IMG/VR virus record: IMGVR_UViG_3300045110_000208
Coordinates: 1 to 39,261 of that record
Direction: 5' to 3' (one strand)
Source of the DNA: a virus
Length of the DNA: 39,261 bases
Shown here: positions 1 to 6,699 of the stretch, piece after piece
How the letters are laid out: every line of letters starts with the position of its first letter
Position numbering within the stretch: position 1 is the stretch's first letter
The notes under the pieces: model-generated
The model's database searches: none
The model's input: the letters and a program-made list of their open reading frames with translations, nothing else
What the model was told of the DNA's origin: nothing
Program-made: the position numbers and the translations under genes

Positions 1-127
1 GCGCGCCATCGACGGTATCGGCGTCGGCCACCACCCAGACGCACTCGGCGGGCACGGCCTCGACCACCGGCCAGTTCTGCTGCGCGGTGCGGGTGATGGT
101 CGCCGCCCACATTTCCGCGGCACCGCC
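1..127. repeat. Terminal direct repeat, left copy (circular junction)
   Basis: These 127 bases are identical to 39135-39261. The repeat lies inside the portal gene, and joining the ends there restores one uninterrupted reading frame. A repeat of exactly 127 bp matches a common maximum assembly k-mer, so it most likely reflects a circular assembly (circular or circularly permuted DNA) rather than a true phage terminal repeat. Confidence 0.95.
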
Positions 128-1036
128 AGACTGTAGATACATCGCCCCGTCGGGGGTCTTTTGCAGGGTGGAGATTTCCTCGGCCGTCATCGGGCGTCGG
201 ACGATACGCTGCGCCTCGATGCCCGGCTGCGCCAATAACATCTGCAACTGCGGCTGCAGCAGGCCCTCGCAGACATCCGTCCGCACCTGCTCGCGCTTGC
301 CCCAATACCAGCGCGCCCACCCCGCTTTCCGCGTCAAGGCGTCCAACAGCACGTCGTGCAGCACCTGCCAGCCGTGGTTGGCGGTCATCAGCGCCCAGCG
401 CGCATAATCGGTCGCCTGGCGCGCCAGCGTGGTCGCTAATTGATCGTTGCCGGTGATCTCAGACGAAATCGGCTCGAAGCTGACTGGGTCTTCGACGCCC
501 GTGAACACGCGGAGAAGCGAGGGCAGCGTACTCCTGATCGTGTCGCGCACCACCGTGAGCACGATCTGGCTGCGCCCCGGCGTTTCATCCCCCAATGGCC
601 GCCCATCGTAGTATTGCGACGCCGTAATACGCTCGCGCGACAGATACGTATCGTAATTCTGTGCGATACGGAAATAATACTGCGCGACGGCTTCTATCTC
701 GCGATCGTCCTTACCCAGCCGCTCGAAAACGATCTCCTGCTGCCATTTTACGCCCTCCGGCTTGACTGTCGGGCGCAATCCCGCCGCATAGCGCCGCAGA
801 TTTGGCGGCAGCCCTTGATCCGGATCGTCGGGAACATCGGCGCGGGGCTGCGGCACCAAATAAGCAAGCATTTGCTCGCTACCAAGGTTCAACCCCTGAG
901 GCTGCATGCCGCTGGGAACCAGGTTCGGCAGTGGTGGTAGCGGTGGAATGCCACCGCCCATCATTGGCGACATAACCCCTTGCGGCGAGGCACCAAGCAA
1001 TCCTGGCGGCCGCATCGGCATAGTGAGGCCGCTCAT
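1..1036 (-). CDS. Portal protein, N-terminal part (continues at the right end)
   Basis: An open frame reads leftward from an ATG at 1036 to base 1 without a stop. It continues across the circular junction into 39134-37435, giving about 911 aa in total. The N-terminal 60 residues are Pro/Gly-rich (MSGLTMPMRPPGLLG). They are followed by a region typical of P22-type podovirus portals: an YYDGRPLGDE segment, then GRSQIVLTVVRDTIRSTLPS and LLRVFTG. The portal is the dodecameric ring at the capsid vertex through which DNA is packaged and ejected. The start overlaps the stop of the 74-aa gene upstream as ATGA (1036-1033), so translation is coupled. At about 911 aa it is longer than P22 portal (725 aa), with a long Gln/Pro/Ala-rich C-terminus. 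Confidence 0.88.
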   Translation of the reverse strand, partial: MSGLTMPMRPPGLLGASPQGVMSPMMGGGIPPLPPLPNLVPSGMQPQGLNLGSEQMLAYLVPQPRADVPDDPDQGLPPNLRRYAAGLRPTVKPEGVKWQQEIVFERLGKDDREIEAVAQYYFRIAQNYDTYLSRERITASQYYDGRPLGDETPGRSQIVLTVVRDTIRSTLPSLLRVFTGVEDPVSFEPISSEITGNDQLATTLARQATDYARWALMTANHGWQVLHDVLLDALTRKAGWARWYWGKREQVRTDVCEGLLQPQLQMLLAQPGIEAQRIVRRPMTAEEISTLQKTPDGAMYLQSGGAAEMWAATITRTAQQNWPVVEAVPAECVWVVADADTVDGA

Positions 1037-1257
1037 GTCATGCGCCTCCTCGGTTCAACGTACTCGTCATATTTCACGCCGAGCAGTTCTTTTGCGCGCA
1101 TCAGAGCCTTCGCCTGACACACGCCTTCGCCCGGTTCCTCGCCGCCAGGCCACACTATGCCAGCAGAGACATAAGCCGGACCGTGCGCCATGCGCTCCAC
1201 TAGTTCAGCCAAATCCCAGAGCGCATCGCGATACTGCTCAATGGTGACGCCGCTCAC
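1033..1257 (-). CDS. Small protein between terminase and portal, 74 aa
   Basis: I chose the GTG at 1257 because it overlaps the TAG of the preceding gene (TAGTG) and the frame ends in an ATGA overlap with the portal start. The product (VSGVTIEQYRDALWDL...) has an amphipathic N-terminal helix and a C-terminal segment with AKALMRAKELLGVKYDEY, and no cysteine motif. I do not recognise a family. Its place between TerL and portal and its tight coupling suggest a late head-assembly function; that is inference from position only. A longer frame extends upstream, but it is low-complexity shadow of the 181-aa gene. Confidence 0.6.
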   Translation of the reverse strand: MSGVTIEQYRDALWDLAELVERMAHGPAYVSAGIVWPGGEEPGEGVCQAKALMRAKELLGVKYDEYVEPRRRMT

Positions 1258-1802
1258 TACATGGTCCCCTCTGCGCCGCCGCCGCCGCCTTCGCTGCCGT
1301 CGTGTTCCAGCAGTCCCGGCGGTGCGGGCGCGTTCGCCGCCTGCCTGGCCTGTGCCGCCTGGATCATCGCCAGGATGTCGGCCAGGCCAGGAAGCTGCGG
1401 TGCAGCCTGCGGTGGGGGTGGTGCCTGCCTGCCCCACATGTCGTAGCCGCTGGCGCCAGGATTGATCGCCCCTGGCGTGGCAGCCGGCACCTGAGTACCC
1501 ACGAAGTCGGCGCCGGGGCCTGCTGCGGCCTGGGGCGGCATTGGTGCTGCCAGCCCCGGCCCGACATTGAGCGATGGCACGGCTGCTGGCGCGGCCTGCG
1601 CCTGTCCCGTGACGACGTGCCCCCATTTGTCATAGGCCGCGGGTGCCGCCTCAGCCGGCGCTGCCTGCGGGGCTGGAATCGGACCATAACCCTGCGGCGC
1701 CCACCCCATCCCAACAATCGCATTATACAGGTCGCCCTGCGTCGCTGTCGGGCCGCCCGTCGGCACCCCCAGCAACCCCGACGGCACCATGGTCCCGCTC
1801 AT
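1257..1802 (-). CDS. Pro/Ala/Gly-rich virion-region protein, 181 aa
   Basis: The ATG at 1802 overlaps the previous stop as ATGA. The protein is low-complexity: N-terminal MSGTMVPSGLLGVPTGG, then long Ala/Pro/Gln stretches with two copies of a Y-D-(K/M)-W-G sequence (YDKWGHVV and YDMWGRQA), a Leu/Ala helix near residue 145 and an acidic-glycine tail. The N-terminus resembles the first residues of the portal (MSG-TM-P-GLLG). No enzymatic domain is visible. Position between TerL and portal suggests a virion or assembly protein; function unknown. Confidence 0.6.
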   Translation of the reverse strand: MSGTMVPSGLLGVPTGGPTATQGDLYNAIVGMGWAPQGYGPIPAPQAAPAEAAPAAYDKWGHVVTGQAQAAPAAVPSLNVGPGLAAPMPPQAAAGPGADFVGTQVPAATPGAINPGASGYDMWGRQAPPPPQAAPQLPGLADILAMIQAAQARQAANAPAPPGLLEHDGSEGGGGGAEGTM

Positions 1803-2002
1803 GTCTCGATGCCCTCCGTGCCAACATAGGGCCGCAGTTCGATGAATGCCTCGATCAGGCAGGCGACGGCAGCGGCTTTCGCCTCGTGCTTCTCATCACG
1901 TGCCCGTTGGCGATCCTCCGCGCGCAACCGCTTCCGCCATGCTTGCCGTTCCACTCTCGCGGCCGCCGACTCCGCCACTACCTTCAGAGGGTAACGCCTC
2001 AT
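1799..2002 (-). CDS. Small basic/coiled-coil protein, 67 aa
   Basis: The ATG at 2002 overlaps the terminase stop (ATGA, 2002-1999) and the frame ends in another ATGA overlap at 1802. The product starts MRRYPLKVVAESAAARVERQ and carries a long Arg/Lys/Glu/Ala helix, probably coiled coil, followed by an ALIEAFIELRPY-type hydrophobic segment. A longer upstream frame lies inside the terminase gene in another phase and is rejected. Family not recognised; it is probably a head-assembly accessory by location. Confidence 0.6.
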   Translation of the reverse strand: MRRYPLKVVAESAAARVERQAWRKRLRAEDRQRARDEKHEAKAAAVACLIEAFIELRPYVGTEGIET

Positions 2003-3465
2003 ACCTCCACCTCGGCACCCAGTTCCATCCGCATCCCCACCTTGTCGTAGATACCGCCGCTCATCCCCGAGCCGACCCCCAGTCCCTGCTGACAGAACGT
2101 GAGGTTGAGGGCGTCGGCATAGTCGCAACTCGGCAGACCCCTGGCGCGCATGCTGTTCTTGTCCTCGACCTTCAGCCGACCATCGCTCAGGAACGAATAC
2201 CGCGGCGCTACCAGGTCATCCCTCAGCCGCTCATGGCGCGGCAGCCGAACGGCACGCGTGGCAAGCCACTCCTTGGCCCTTATCCAAAGTTCATCTCTGA
2301 GCCGGCTATAGCGCCCGGTGGTGCTCGGTGACTCCGAAACATTTATGCCTAATATCGGCAACCCCTGCTCGTTCAGCCGATCCACCACCCCCGCACCAAT
2401 CCCAATCACGTCTATACAAATCAGCACGGGCTTGACGATCTGTGCGTCCCATTCGGCTTTCACGGCCCCCGCCAGCATCATGGTGTCCAGCTGATGGAAG
2501 CTCCTGGGCATCTCAGGAACGACGTTGCCACGCCGCTTGATCAGCACGCTGGCATCCGTCCCGAACCGCGCGACATCGACGCCCCAGATCTCGGGAGAGC
2601 CGTCCAGCGGTGTGTCCCTTACCATCGCCCCGTCAACCAACTCAGCCGGAATCAGCGTATCCGCATCGGCCAGCGGAAATTCCCCGAGAACTCTGACCCT
2701 GTACGCATTGCTGTCAGCGCCATACCGGCCAGCAATCTCCTCAGCAAAGTCCTGCGTCACCCGCGGGCTGTCGGTATGCCCAACCTTCATGCAGAACCAA
2801 CGGTCCCGCTCCAACATAAAGGCCTTCCAGAAAAACCCGGATGACCGCGTCGGATTGCCAATCAGCAGCGTGATCGCCCCCGCACTGCTCATGCTCCCAC
2901 TCGCCGCCTCGAACACCTGCTCAGGCACACCAGACGCCTCGTCCACCACCAGCAGGATGTTGTCCGAGTGCAGCCCCGCCAGCGCCTCCGGGGTCTCGGG
3001 CCTGCTGGTCCTCGCCGTAATGAAACACTCCGGGTTGCTCTTCAGCGTGATGTGGTCGCTGGTCACATGCCACAATTCACGCCACGCCCCAGGCAACCGG
3101 TCCAGCCACTTGATCACTTCGGGATAGAGAGCATCGAATAACTGCGGGCTGCTCGGCGCCGTCATCGCCAACTTGAACGGTGCTCTTGTATTGCTGAACC
3201 ACACCGCCACCCACGCCGCCAGCGCAGTCTTGCCGGGGCCGTGGCAACTGCGCACCGCAATCCGCGTGTGCCCCCGCGCCAACGCCCGCAACACCTTCAT
3301 CTGCCAGTCGTCCGGCTCAGCGAGGAGCACCTCTCTGACGAACGCAATCGGCGCCCTGGCATACCGCGCCAGGCTCACCTCATACGGGTTCGGCGCGCGG
3401 GCAATCGCCTCCGCCCACGACGGCGGCATCCGTTCCGCATAGTCGGGCGCAGCGGCTTCACTCAT
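1999..3465 (-). CDS. terL: Terminase large subunit (packaging ATPase/nuclease), 488 aa
   Basis: This is the motor that cuts concatemeric DNA and pumps it into the prohead through the portal. The ATPase half shows a Walker A-type loop, SCHGPGKTALAAW, near residues 70-84; a Walker B, NILLVVDEASG, near 165-176; and the coupling motif TLLIGNPTRSSGFF near 200. The RNase H-fold nuclease half has its acidic residues in WGVDVARFG (about 293), LICIDVIGIG (about 346) and CDYADALN (about 446). Length is normal. The start is an ATG overlapping the upstream stop (ATGA), and the end overlaps the next start the same way. Confidence 0.95.
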   Translation of the reverse strand: MSEAAAPDYAERMPPSWAEAIARAPNPYEVSLARYARAPIAFVREVLLAEPDDWQMKVLRALARGHTRIAVRSCHGPGKTALAAWVAVWFSNTRAPFKLAMTAPSSPQLFDALYPEVIKWLDRLPGAWRELWHVTSDHITLKSNPECFITARTSRPETPEALAGLHSDNILLVVDEASGVPEQVFEAASGSMSSAGAITLLIGNPTRSSGFFWKAFMLERDRWFCMKVGHTDSPRVTQDFAEEIAGRYGADSNAYRVRVLGEFPLADADTLIPAELVDGAMVRDTPLDGSPEIWGVDVARFGTDASVLIKRRGNVVPEMPRSFHQLDTMMLAGAVKAEWDAQIVKPVLICIDVIGIGAGVVDRLNEQGLPILGINVSESPSTTGRYSRLRDELWIRAKEWLATRAVRLPRHERLRDDLVAPRYSFLSDGRLKVEDKNSMRARGLPSCDYADALNLTFCQQGLGVGSGMSGGIYDKVGMRMELGAEVEV

Positions 3466-3701
3466 GGCTTATGAGCGCTCGCGGCGTCTGCAGCCCCCAC
3501 TATCCATGATACCTTCCTGAGATACCGCTGCCAGCGAGGATAGCGCCCCCGCACAGGCCAGGCCGAAACCAACCCGTCCGGATCCATGCCCTCCATCCTG
3601 CACCATTCCCGCGCAGCAGCCTCCAAACGAGGGTCCGCAGCGAGCGCAACAGTCCTGGCTGCCCAACTCTCGCTGACCCCGGCATCGTCCGTTTCACTCA
3701 T
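3462..3701 (-). CDS. Hypothetical protein upstream of terL, 79 aa
   Basis: The ATG at 3701 overlaps the last 8 bases of the HTH gene upstream, and the stop overlaps the TerL ATG (ATGA). Product: MSETDDAGVSESWAARTVAL, then EAAAREWCRMEGMDPDG and a basic RYPRWQRYLRKVSW segment. It could take part in the small-terminase role, but I see no clear helix-turn-helix. A longer frame starting at 3884 is Cys/His-rich shadow of the neighbouring gene and was not used. Confidence 0.6.
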   Translation of the reverse strand: MSETDDAGVSESWAARTVALAADPRLEAAAREWCRMEGMDPDGLVSAWPVRGRYPRWQRYLRKVSWIVGAADAASAHKP

Positions 3702-3990
3702 CAGCATGCAACTCAGATTGCAGCGGCGGCAGGGTGTGGGCGCCTGGGCGTAGCGGCTGTGGTGGTCGCTGGCGTGGTTCCGGTGGCATGTCTGGGAGCA
3801 GTGTGACCTTGCCACGCGGCCCAAGGCGCAGTGCCCGCACCTGTTTGGCGACGGAATACTTGCTGCGCCCCAGCATGCGCCCAAGCAGCGTCACGCCAAG
3901 GCCATTGGCCCACATCTGGCGCAGCAGCGCGCGCTCCTCGTCCGTCCAGGGCACCGAGATGACGTGCCGCATGGTTGCTCTGGCTGGCAT
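3694..3990 (-). CDS. GcrA/Myb-like helix-turn-helix protein, 98 aa
   Basis: Residues 14-55 (PWTDEERALLRQMWANGLG, then LLGRMLGRSKYSVAKQVRALRL) match the N-terminal DNA-binding pattern of alphaproteobacterial GcrA-like proteins: W-T-D/E-E-R, a Leu-rich helix, G, a second helix, and a recognition helix ending in R-LGL. The C-terminal half is Pro/Arg-rich and probably disordered. A GGAG Shine-Dalgarno precedes the ATG at 3990. In the cell it should bind DNA. Two genes upstream of terL, it may be a late regulator or a small-terminase analogue; neither role can be proven from sequence. Confidence 0.7.
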   Translation of the reverse strand: MPARATMRHVISVPWTDEERALLRQMWANGLGVTLLGRMLGRSKYSVAKQVRALRLGPRGKVTLLPDMPPEPRQRPPQPLRPGAHTLPPLQSELHADE

Positions 3991-4042
3991 GGCGGCTCTC
4001 CGCGCGTTATGCTGGGTTCCGCGATAAGTCCGAGAACCTCAG

Positions 4043-4080
4043 CGCCCCGTATCTCCCGTGTGAGTGCGGGGCTTTTCTTT
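4043..4080 (+). terminator. Hairpin with T-rich tail, plus orientation
   Basis: GCCCCG (4043-4048) pairs with CGGGGC (4067-4072) across an 18-nt loop, followed on the plus strand by TTTTCTTT. It looks like an intrinsic terminator for rightward transcription, yet no rightward gene lies to its left. For leftward transcripts it sits between the DpdA-like gene and the GcrA-like gene and would be an RNA hairpin without a U tract. Function uncertain. Confidence 0.4.
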
Positions 4081-4702
4081 ATGCCGCGAACAGATCCTGC
4101 TGGTGCAGCGCCCGGTTGAGCATCGGGATGGTGCTGGCAAATCGGCTGCCGCTGGACCCATCCACGCTATCCGCGCCGGCAGCAACAGCCATCCAAATGC
4201 GCCGTTCGGTATTCACACGGGCAACGTGGTAGTAGATGCCAAACTCAGCGCAAAAACTGCCCCACTCTGCCATGGTGTCCAGCTTCCATTGCGTCGAGCC
4301 ACCCAGGAACACACCGACATTGCGACCGACCAGCGGGGCCAAATCCGATTGCCGCATCCCGTCCTGCACCGCGATCAGCACCAGAGGCGTGATCGCCAGG
4401 CACCGGTTCTGATACCGCAGCGACAGTTCCAGCGAGCGTAGCCCCCCCGCCACAATATCCGGCAGCACGATCCACTGCGGCGCTACGGGTTGAGCGGCGA
4501 ACCAGTCAAGGAACCTCTCAAAGGCATCCTCATCGAACCCACGCCCCGCCTGGAAGTCAGCCCACGCGCCGTTGTCGCCCACCACGTCCTCGAACCCCTC
4601 AGTACGCCACTCGCCGGCACGCGACACCAGCAAGCCCCACCCGGCATGGCGCATGGCGTCGAGGTTCCGCCGTGTCCCCGTCCTCGACGTGTAGCATCTC
4701 AC
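4079..4702 (-). CDS. DpdA/TGT-like DNA guanine transglycosylase, 207 aa
   Basis: The family resemblance is to phage DpdA proteins, relatives of tRNA-guanine transglycosylase that exchange guanine in DNA for a 7-deazaguanine base. Visible landmarks are VVGDNGAWADFQAGR (about residue 43; the equivalent of the TGT DSGGFQ loop), WIVLPDIVAGG (about 79), VGVFLGGSTQWKL, YYHVARVNTERRI and, near 178, GADSVDGSSGSRFA with the probable nucleophilic Asp. I chose the GTG at 4702 because it overlaps the preceding stop (GTGA) with AAGG upstream. At 207 aa it is short, as compact phage DpdA types are. No preQ0 synthesis genes are present, so it would rely on host precursors. Without a structure search this remains a motif-based call. 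Confidence 0.62.
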   Translation of the reverse strand: MRCYTSRTGTRRNLDAMRHAGWGLLVSRAGEWRTEGFEDVVGDNGAWADFQAGRGFDEDAFERFLDWFAAQPVAPQWIVLPDIVAGGLRSLELSLRYQNRCLAITPLVLIAVQDGMRQSDLAPLVGRNVGVFLGGSTQWKLDTMAEWGSFCAEFGIYYHVARVNTERRIWMAVAAGADSVDGSSGSRFASTIPMLNRALHQQDLFAA

Positions 4703-4977
4703 TGGCGGGCCTTGCGCCATGCTGCCCCGAAGCGGGAGCTGCCAGACGGCGTCAGCGCCCAACCCTGTCGGAACGCCTCATCCCACGCTACATGCGGCGA
4801 CACCCCGATGATGCGGCCGATGGCTGCCCAGCTTTTCCGCGTAGCTATGCCGCGCAGCAATGCGTCCAGCATGTCGGCATCCCACGTCAGCCGATGCGCC
4901 ATGCTCTGCCGCGAACGGTACGCCGGATCGGCCCAGAGTCGGTGCAGAGGGGTGATTTCGGGCGTCAATTGTGGCAT
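4699..4977 (-). CDS. Putative helix-turn-helix protein, 92 aa
   Basis: Begins MPQLTPEITPLHRLWADP. The segment ADMLDALLRGIATRKSWAAI followed by GRIIGVSPHVAWDEAF (residues about 34-68) reads as a helix-turn-helix of the 'resolve by counting subunits' type seen in small terminases and GcrA-like regulators. The C-terminus is basic. It is the first gene of the block DpdA-like / HTH / 79 aa / TerL and overlaps the DpdA-like start by GTGA. It could be a regulator or a small-terminase candidate. Start ATG at 4977. Confidence 0.55.
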   Translation of the reverse strand: MPQLTPEITPLHRLWADPAYRSRQSMAHRLTWDADMLDALLRGIATRKSWAAIGRIIGVSPHVAWDEAFRQGWALTPSGSSRFGAAWRKARQ

Positions 4978-5037
4978 CTGGAACTTCTCTGGGGGTCAGG
5001 CGTCAAAATAGGCATTTTGAAGAGTGGGAACCGCGCG

Positions 5038-5157
5038 ATGAGTGAATGGCGACGCTGGCTGCCGCAGGACACAGAAGATTGGCTGCTGATCTCCATCGCG
5101 GCGCTGTCGGCCGTCTGGCTTGTAGTGCTTGTGACGCAGAGGATAGGGGCAGGTTGA
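5038..5157 (+). CDS. Small single-span membrane protein, 39 aa (plus strand)
   Basis: ATG 5038 to TGA 5157 encodes MSEWRRWLPQDTEDWLLISI, then AALSAVWLVVLVTQRIGAG: a charged/aromatic N-terminus, one strong transmembrane helix (about residues 15-33) and a short tail. A purine-rich GTGGGAA lies upstream. It faces the opposite way to both neighbouring genes, so it may be a small independent unit. Very short, so confidence is limited; membrane location is clear, function unknown. Confidence 0.45.
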   Translation: MSEWRRWLPQDTEDWLLISIAALSAVWLVVLVTQRIGAG

Positions 5158-5176
5158 TGAGTAGGAGGCGGCTAAG

Positions 5177-5401
5177 CTACTGCTTCGTCAGACACGCATG
5201 CAGCAACTGATTGAGCACATCAGCAGTGTGCCGCGCACGCGCATCCACAAACCAGAACAGAAATCCCAACGCCAACCCGTTCACTATGATCAGCGCCAGG
5301 AACTGCGGGCCTAACGTGTGCGCAGCCTGCCCGCCTAGCTTGATCGCCGCCTGCACAACCGTCGTGTGCCCGTTGCTCCCGTTCGGTGGCCCTGCTGACA
5401 C
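5177..5401 (-). CDS. Small membrane protein, holin candidate, 74 aa
   Basis: The GTG at 5401 is preceded by a GAGGA ribosome site. The product has a Gly/Asn/Thr N-terminus, an amphipathic QAAIKLGGQAAHTLGPQ stretch, one transmembrane helix FLALIIVNGLALGFLFWFV (about 34-52) and a charged C-terminus DARARHTADVLNQLLHACL. This size and N-out/C-in plan fit single-span phage holins and related small membrane effectors, and it is the best holin candidate here. No endolysin or spanin lies beside it, which weakens the case. Confidence 0.5.
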   Translation of the reverse strand: MSAGPPNGSNGHTTVVQAAIKLGGQAAHTLGPQFLALIIVNGLALGFLFWFVDARARHTADVLNQLLHACLTKQ

Positions 5402-5410
5402 ATCCTCACC

Positions 5411-5442
5411 ACGTCGTTGCGTCGTTACGTCGTTGCGTAATG
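5411..5442. repeat. Short tandem repeat, two 16-bp units
   Basis: ACGTCGTTGCGTCGTT (5411-5426) is followed directly by ACGTCGTTGCGTAATG (5427-5442); the first 12 bases are identical and the ends diverge. It lies in the short gap between two minus-strand membrane-protein genes. No function can be assigned. Confidence 0.6.
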
Positions 5443-5449
5443 ATGTCGG

Positions 5450-5521
5450 CTATGTCGCCGCCGCAATCAGCAGCACAACCAGCGCCAACACCATAATCCC
5501 AAGCAACACCCCGTGGCTCAC
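5450..5521 (-). CDS. Tiny transmembrane peptide, 23 aa
   Basis: A GTG at 5521 overlaps the stop of the gene upstream (GTGA) and opens a frame encoding (M)SHGVLLGIMVLALVVLLIAA then T and stop at 5450. The whole peptide is one hydrophobic helix. The coupling pattern is the same as at nearly every other junction in this phage, and the composition is not random, which supports it. Predictors would miss it because of length. Possible lysis-timing or exclusion peptide; that is inference. Confidence 0.4.
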   Translation of the reverse strand: MSHGVLLGIMVLALVVLLIAAAT

Positions 5522-5685
5522 CAGATGCGCCCGCCGCCAAATAACAGCACCAGGATGACAATCAGCAGCACCAGGCCAAGCCCGCCATAGTGCGGGCCGC
5601 CCCACCCATAACGCGGGCCGTAGTAATACCCCCCACCAGCGCCAAACAGCACGATGATGATGATGATGAGAAGGATCAGACTCAC
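5518..5685 (-). CDS. DUF3309-like small membrane protein, 55 aa
   Basis: A GTG at 5685 overlaps the preceding stop (GTGA). The product is (M)SLILLIIIIIVLFGAGGG, a Tyr/Gly-rich connector YYYGPRYGWGGPHYGG, then a second helix LGLVLLIVILVLLFGGG and RIW. Two hydrophobic helices joined by an aromatic-glycine loop is the pattern of DUF3309-type peptides common in alphaproteobacteria. It is an inner-membrane protein of unknown role; with its neighbours it forms a membrane-protein cluster possibly serving lysis or superinfection exclusion. Confidence 0.6.
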   Translation of the reverse strand: MSLILLIIIIIVLFGAGGGYYYGPRYGWGGPHYGGLGLVLLIVILVLLFGGGRIW

Positions 5686-5873
5686 CGCACCCCAGGCCCC
5701 TGTATCATAAACCCAAATACCGCCCACCCAAGGATGAACAACAACACAAACACCCACACCCCGTTGAACCTCGGTACGTTCGGATTGCCCGCATACGGTC
5801 CCCAATAACCCCCAATGTGAAACACTATCGCCAACAACATAATCAACCAGAATATGAAGCCAATCGTCATCAT
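5682..5873 (-). CDS. Small two-span membrane protein, 63 aa
   Basis: ATG 5873; MMTIGFIFWLIMLLAIVFHI forms the first membrane helix, GGYWGPYAGNPNVPRFNG the loop, and VWVFVLLFILGWAVFGFMI the second helix. CAGGTGAC precedes the start, and AT-rich GTATATAC/GATATAC sequence lies just upstream in the non-coding gap. It is coupled to the DUF3309-like gene. The Tyr/Trp/Gly/Pro loop resembles that of its neighbour, suggesting a functional pair. No enzymatic motif. Confidence 0.6.
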   Translation of the reverse strand: MMTIGFIFWLIMLLAIVFHIGGYWGPYAGNPNVPRFNGVWVFVLLFILGWAVFGFMIQGPGVR

Positions 5874-6290
5874 GTCACCTGTATATCATGGTGTATATAC
5901 GGCTGCACTTGCGCTAAAAATTTCGGGAGTGTGAGGGTGGGCGTGGGTGTCAGTCGATGCCGCGCGAAGGGGGGCCACGGCACGGGGGGTCGATCCTGCT
6001 GGTGGTGGCGATCGGTAGGCAGTGCTGCGATGTGCCTATGTCGCTGGCGTTGCTGCGTGCATCGAGCCGGTCTGCATCGATGTGGGTCGTGTCGGTTCGT
6101 TACTCTGTGGTGGCGTTGTAGCTACACACCGCACTGCAACATGCACTACCTGTGGTTACGGGCGATAATCTGGGTTTGCGGACACTATAACGCACAACAC
6201 CGCAGTCTCTCGTTGTTCGTGGCACGCGCAGGTTGCAGCGCTATGTATCTACACTCGTCAGCACATGCGGGTGTAGATACGTAGAGCGCG
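5874..6290. other. Non-coding gap of about 417 bp
   Basis: This is the longest stretch without a convincing gene. The plus-strand open frame across it is Cys/Trp/His-rich and lacks coding character, so I reject it. The gap holds a GTATATAC palindrome at 5893-5900 near the start of the membrane-protein operon and the long inverted repeat at 6238-6289. I see no tRNA or CRISPR. Likely regulatory or binding-site DNA. Confidence 0.55.
6238..6289. repeat. Long inverted repeat GTATCTACAC...GTGTAGATAC
   Basis: GCGCT (6238-6242) and GTATCTACAC (6245-6254) pair with GTGTAGATAC (6271-6280) and AGCGC (6285-6289): a 10-bp perfect inner stem, a small internal mismatch and a 5-bp outer stem around a 16-nt centre. 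It starts 1 bp below the stop of the minus-strand gene at 6291. There is no T tract, so a simple intrinsic terminator is unlikely; a dimeric protein-binding site or RNA processing hairpin is more plausible. Both arms contain the octamer that recurs across the late region. Confidence 0.8.
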
Positions 6291-6647
6291 CTATTCCTCG
6301 GGCAATGGTGCATCGAGCAATGATGCTGGTGGCGCATCTTGTGCCTGCGGCTCAATGGTTATCGAGCGCTTGGGCTCTGATTGCATCTGCTTTGAGATCT
6401 GCATTGCGGCCTCAAGATGGAGATGCAGATGCGTGCCAGGCGGCGACACGATATGAGCTGGCATCACCTTGGCAAGCAGCGTCATGAATGTGGTTGGATT
6501 GTCGATTGCCTGCTGCGCGAGATAGCGCACGCCACCGACGCGATGTAGTGCTTGTAGGACCATTCCGCGGACGTCGGCATTGACGCCATTTGCGCTACCG
6601 AGGGGTCGTCCGCCTCGTTTTCTAGTTGGCGCCTCAAGTGTTAACAA
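6291..6647 (-). CDS. GGRP-motif DNA-binding-like protein, 118 aa
   Basis: A TTG at 6647 preceded by GGAG is the only plausible start, because an in-frame stop lies just upstream. The N-terminus TRKRGGRPLGSANG contains an AT-hook-like GGRP core. It is followed by VRGMVLQALHRVGGVRYLAQ and IDNPTTFMTLLAKVMPAHI, a pattern found in phage proteins near terminases (R-G-G-R-P-G-S-N...ADV...ALxxxGGxxYLxxQAxxNPxxFMxLLxKVLP). The C-terminus is charged and Pro-rich. It may be the small terminase or an accessory DNA-binding protein; I cannot decide between these. Confidence 0.6.
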   Translation of the reverse strand: MLTLEAPTRKRGGRPLGSANGVNADVRGMVLQALHRVGGVRYLAQQAIDNPTTFMTLLAKVMPAHIVSPPGTHLHLHLEAAMQISKQMQSEPKRSITIEPQAQDAPPASLLDAPLPEE

Positions 6648-6699
6648 CGTCTTACGCTCCGTTCGTCTAGTTAGCGTTCATCCTGTCCGTATTTCGTGG

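Noticed and set aside
1033-1626. 197-aa version of the 74-aa gene
   Set aside because: The extra N-terminus is low-complexity and antiparallel in phase to the well-supported 181-aa gene; the GTG overlap at 1257 is a better start.
5817-6284. 155-aa plus-strand open frame in the non-coding gap
   Set aside because: It is Cys/Trp/His-rich, lacks a ribosome site and codon character, and overlaps the inverted repeat; it looks like chance.
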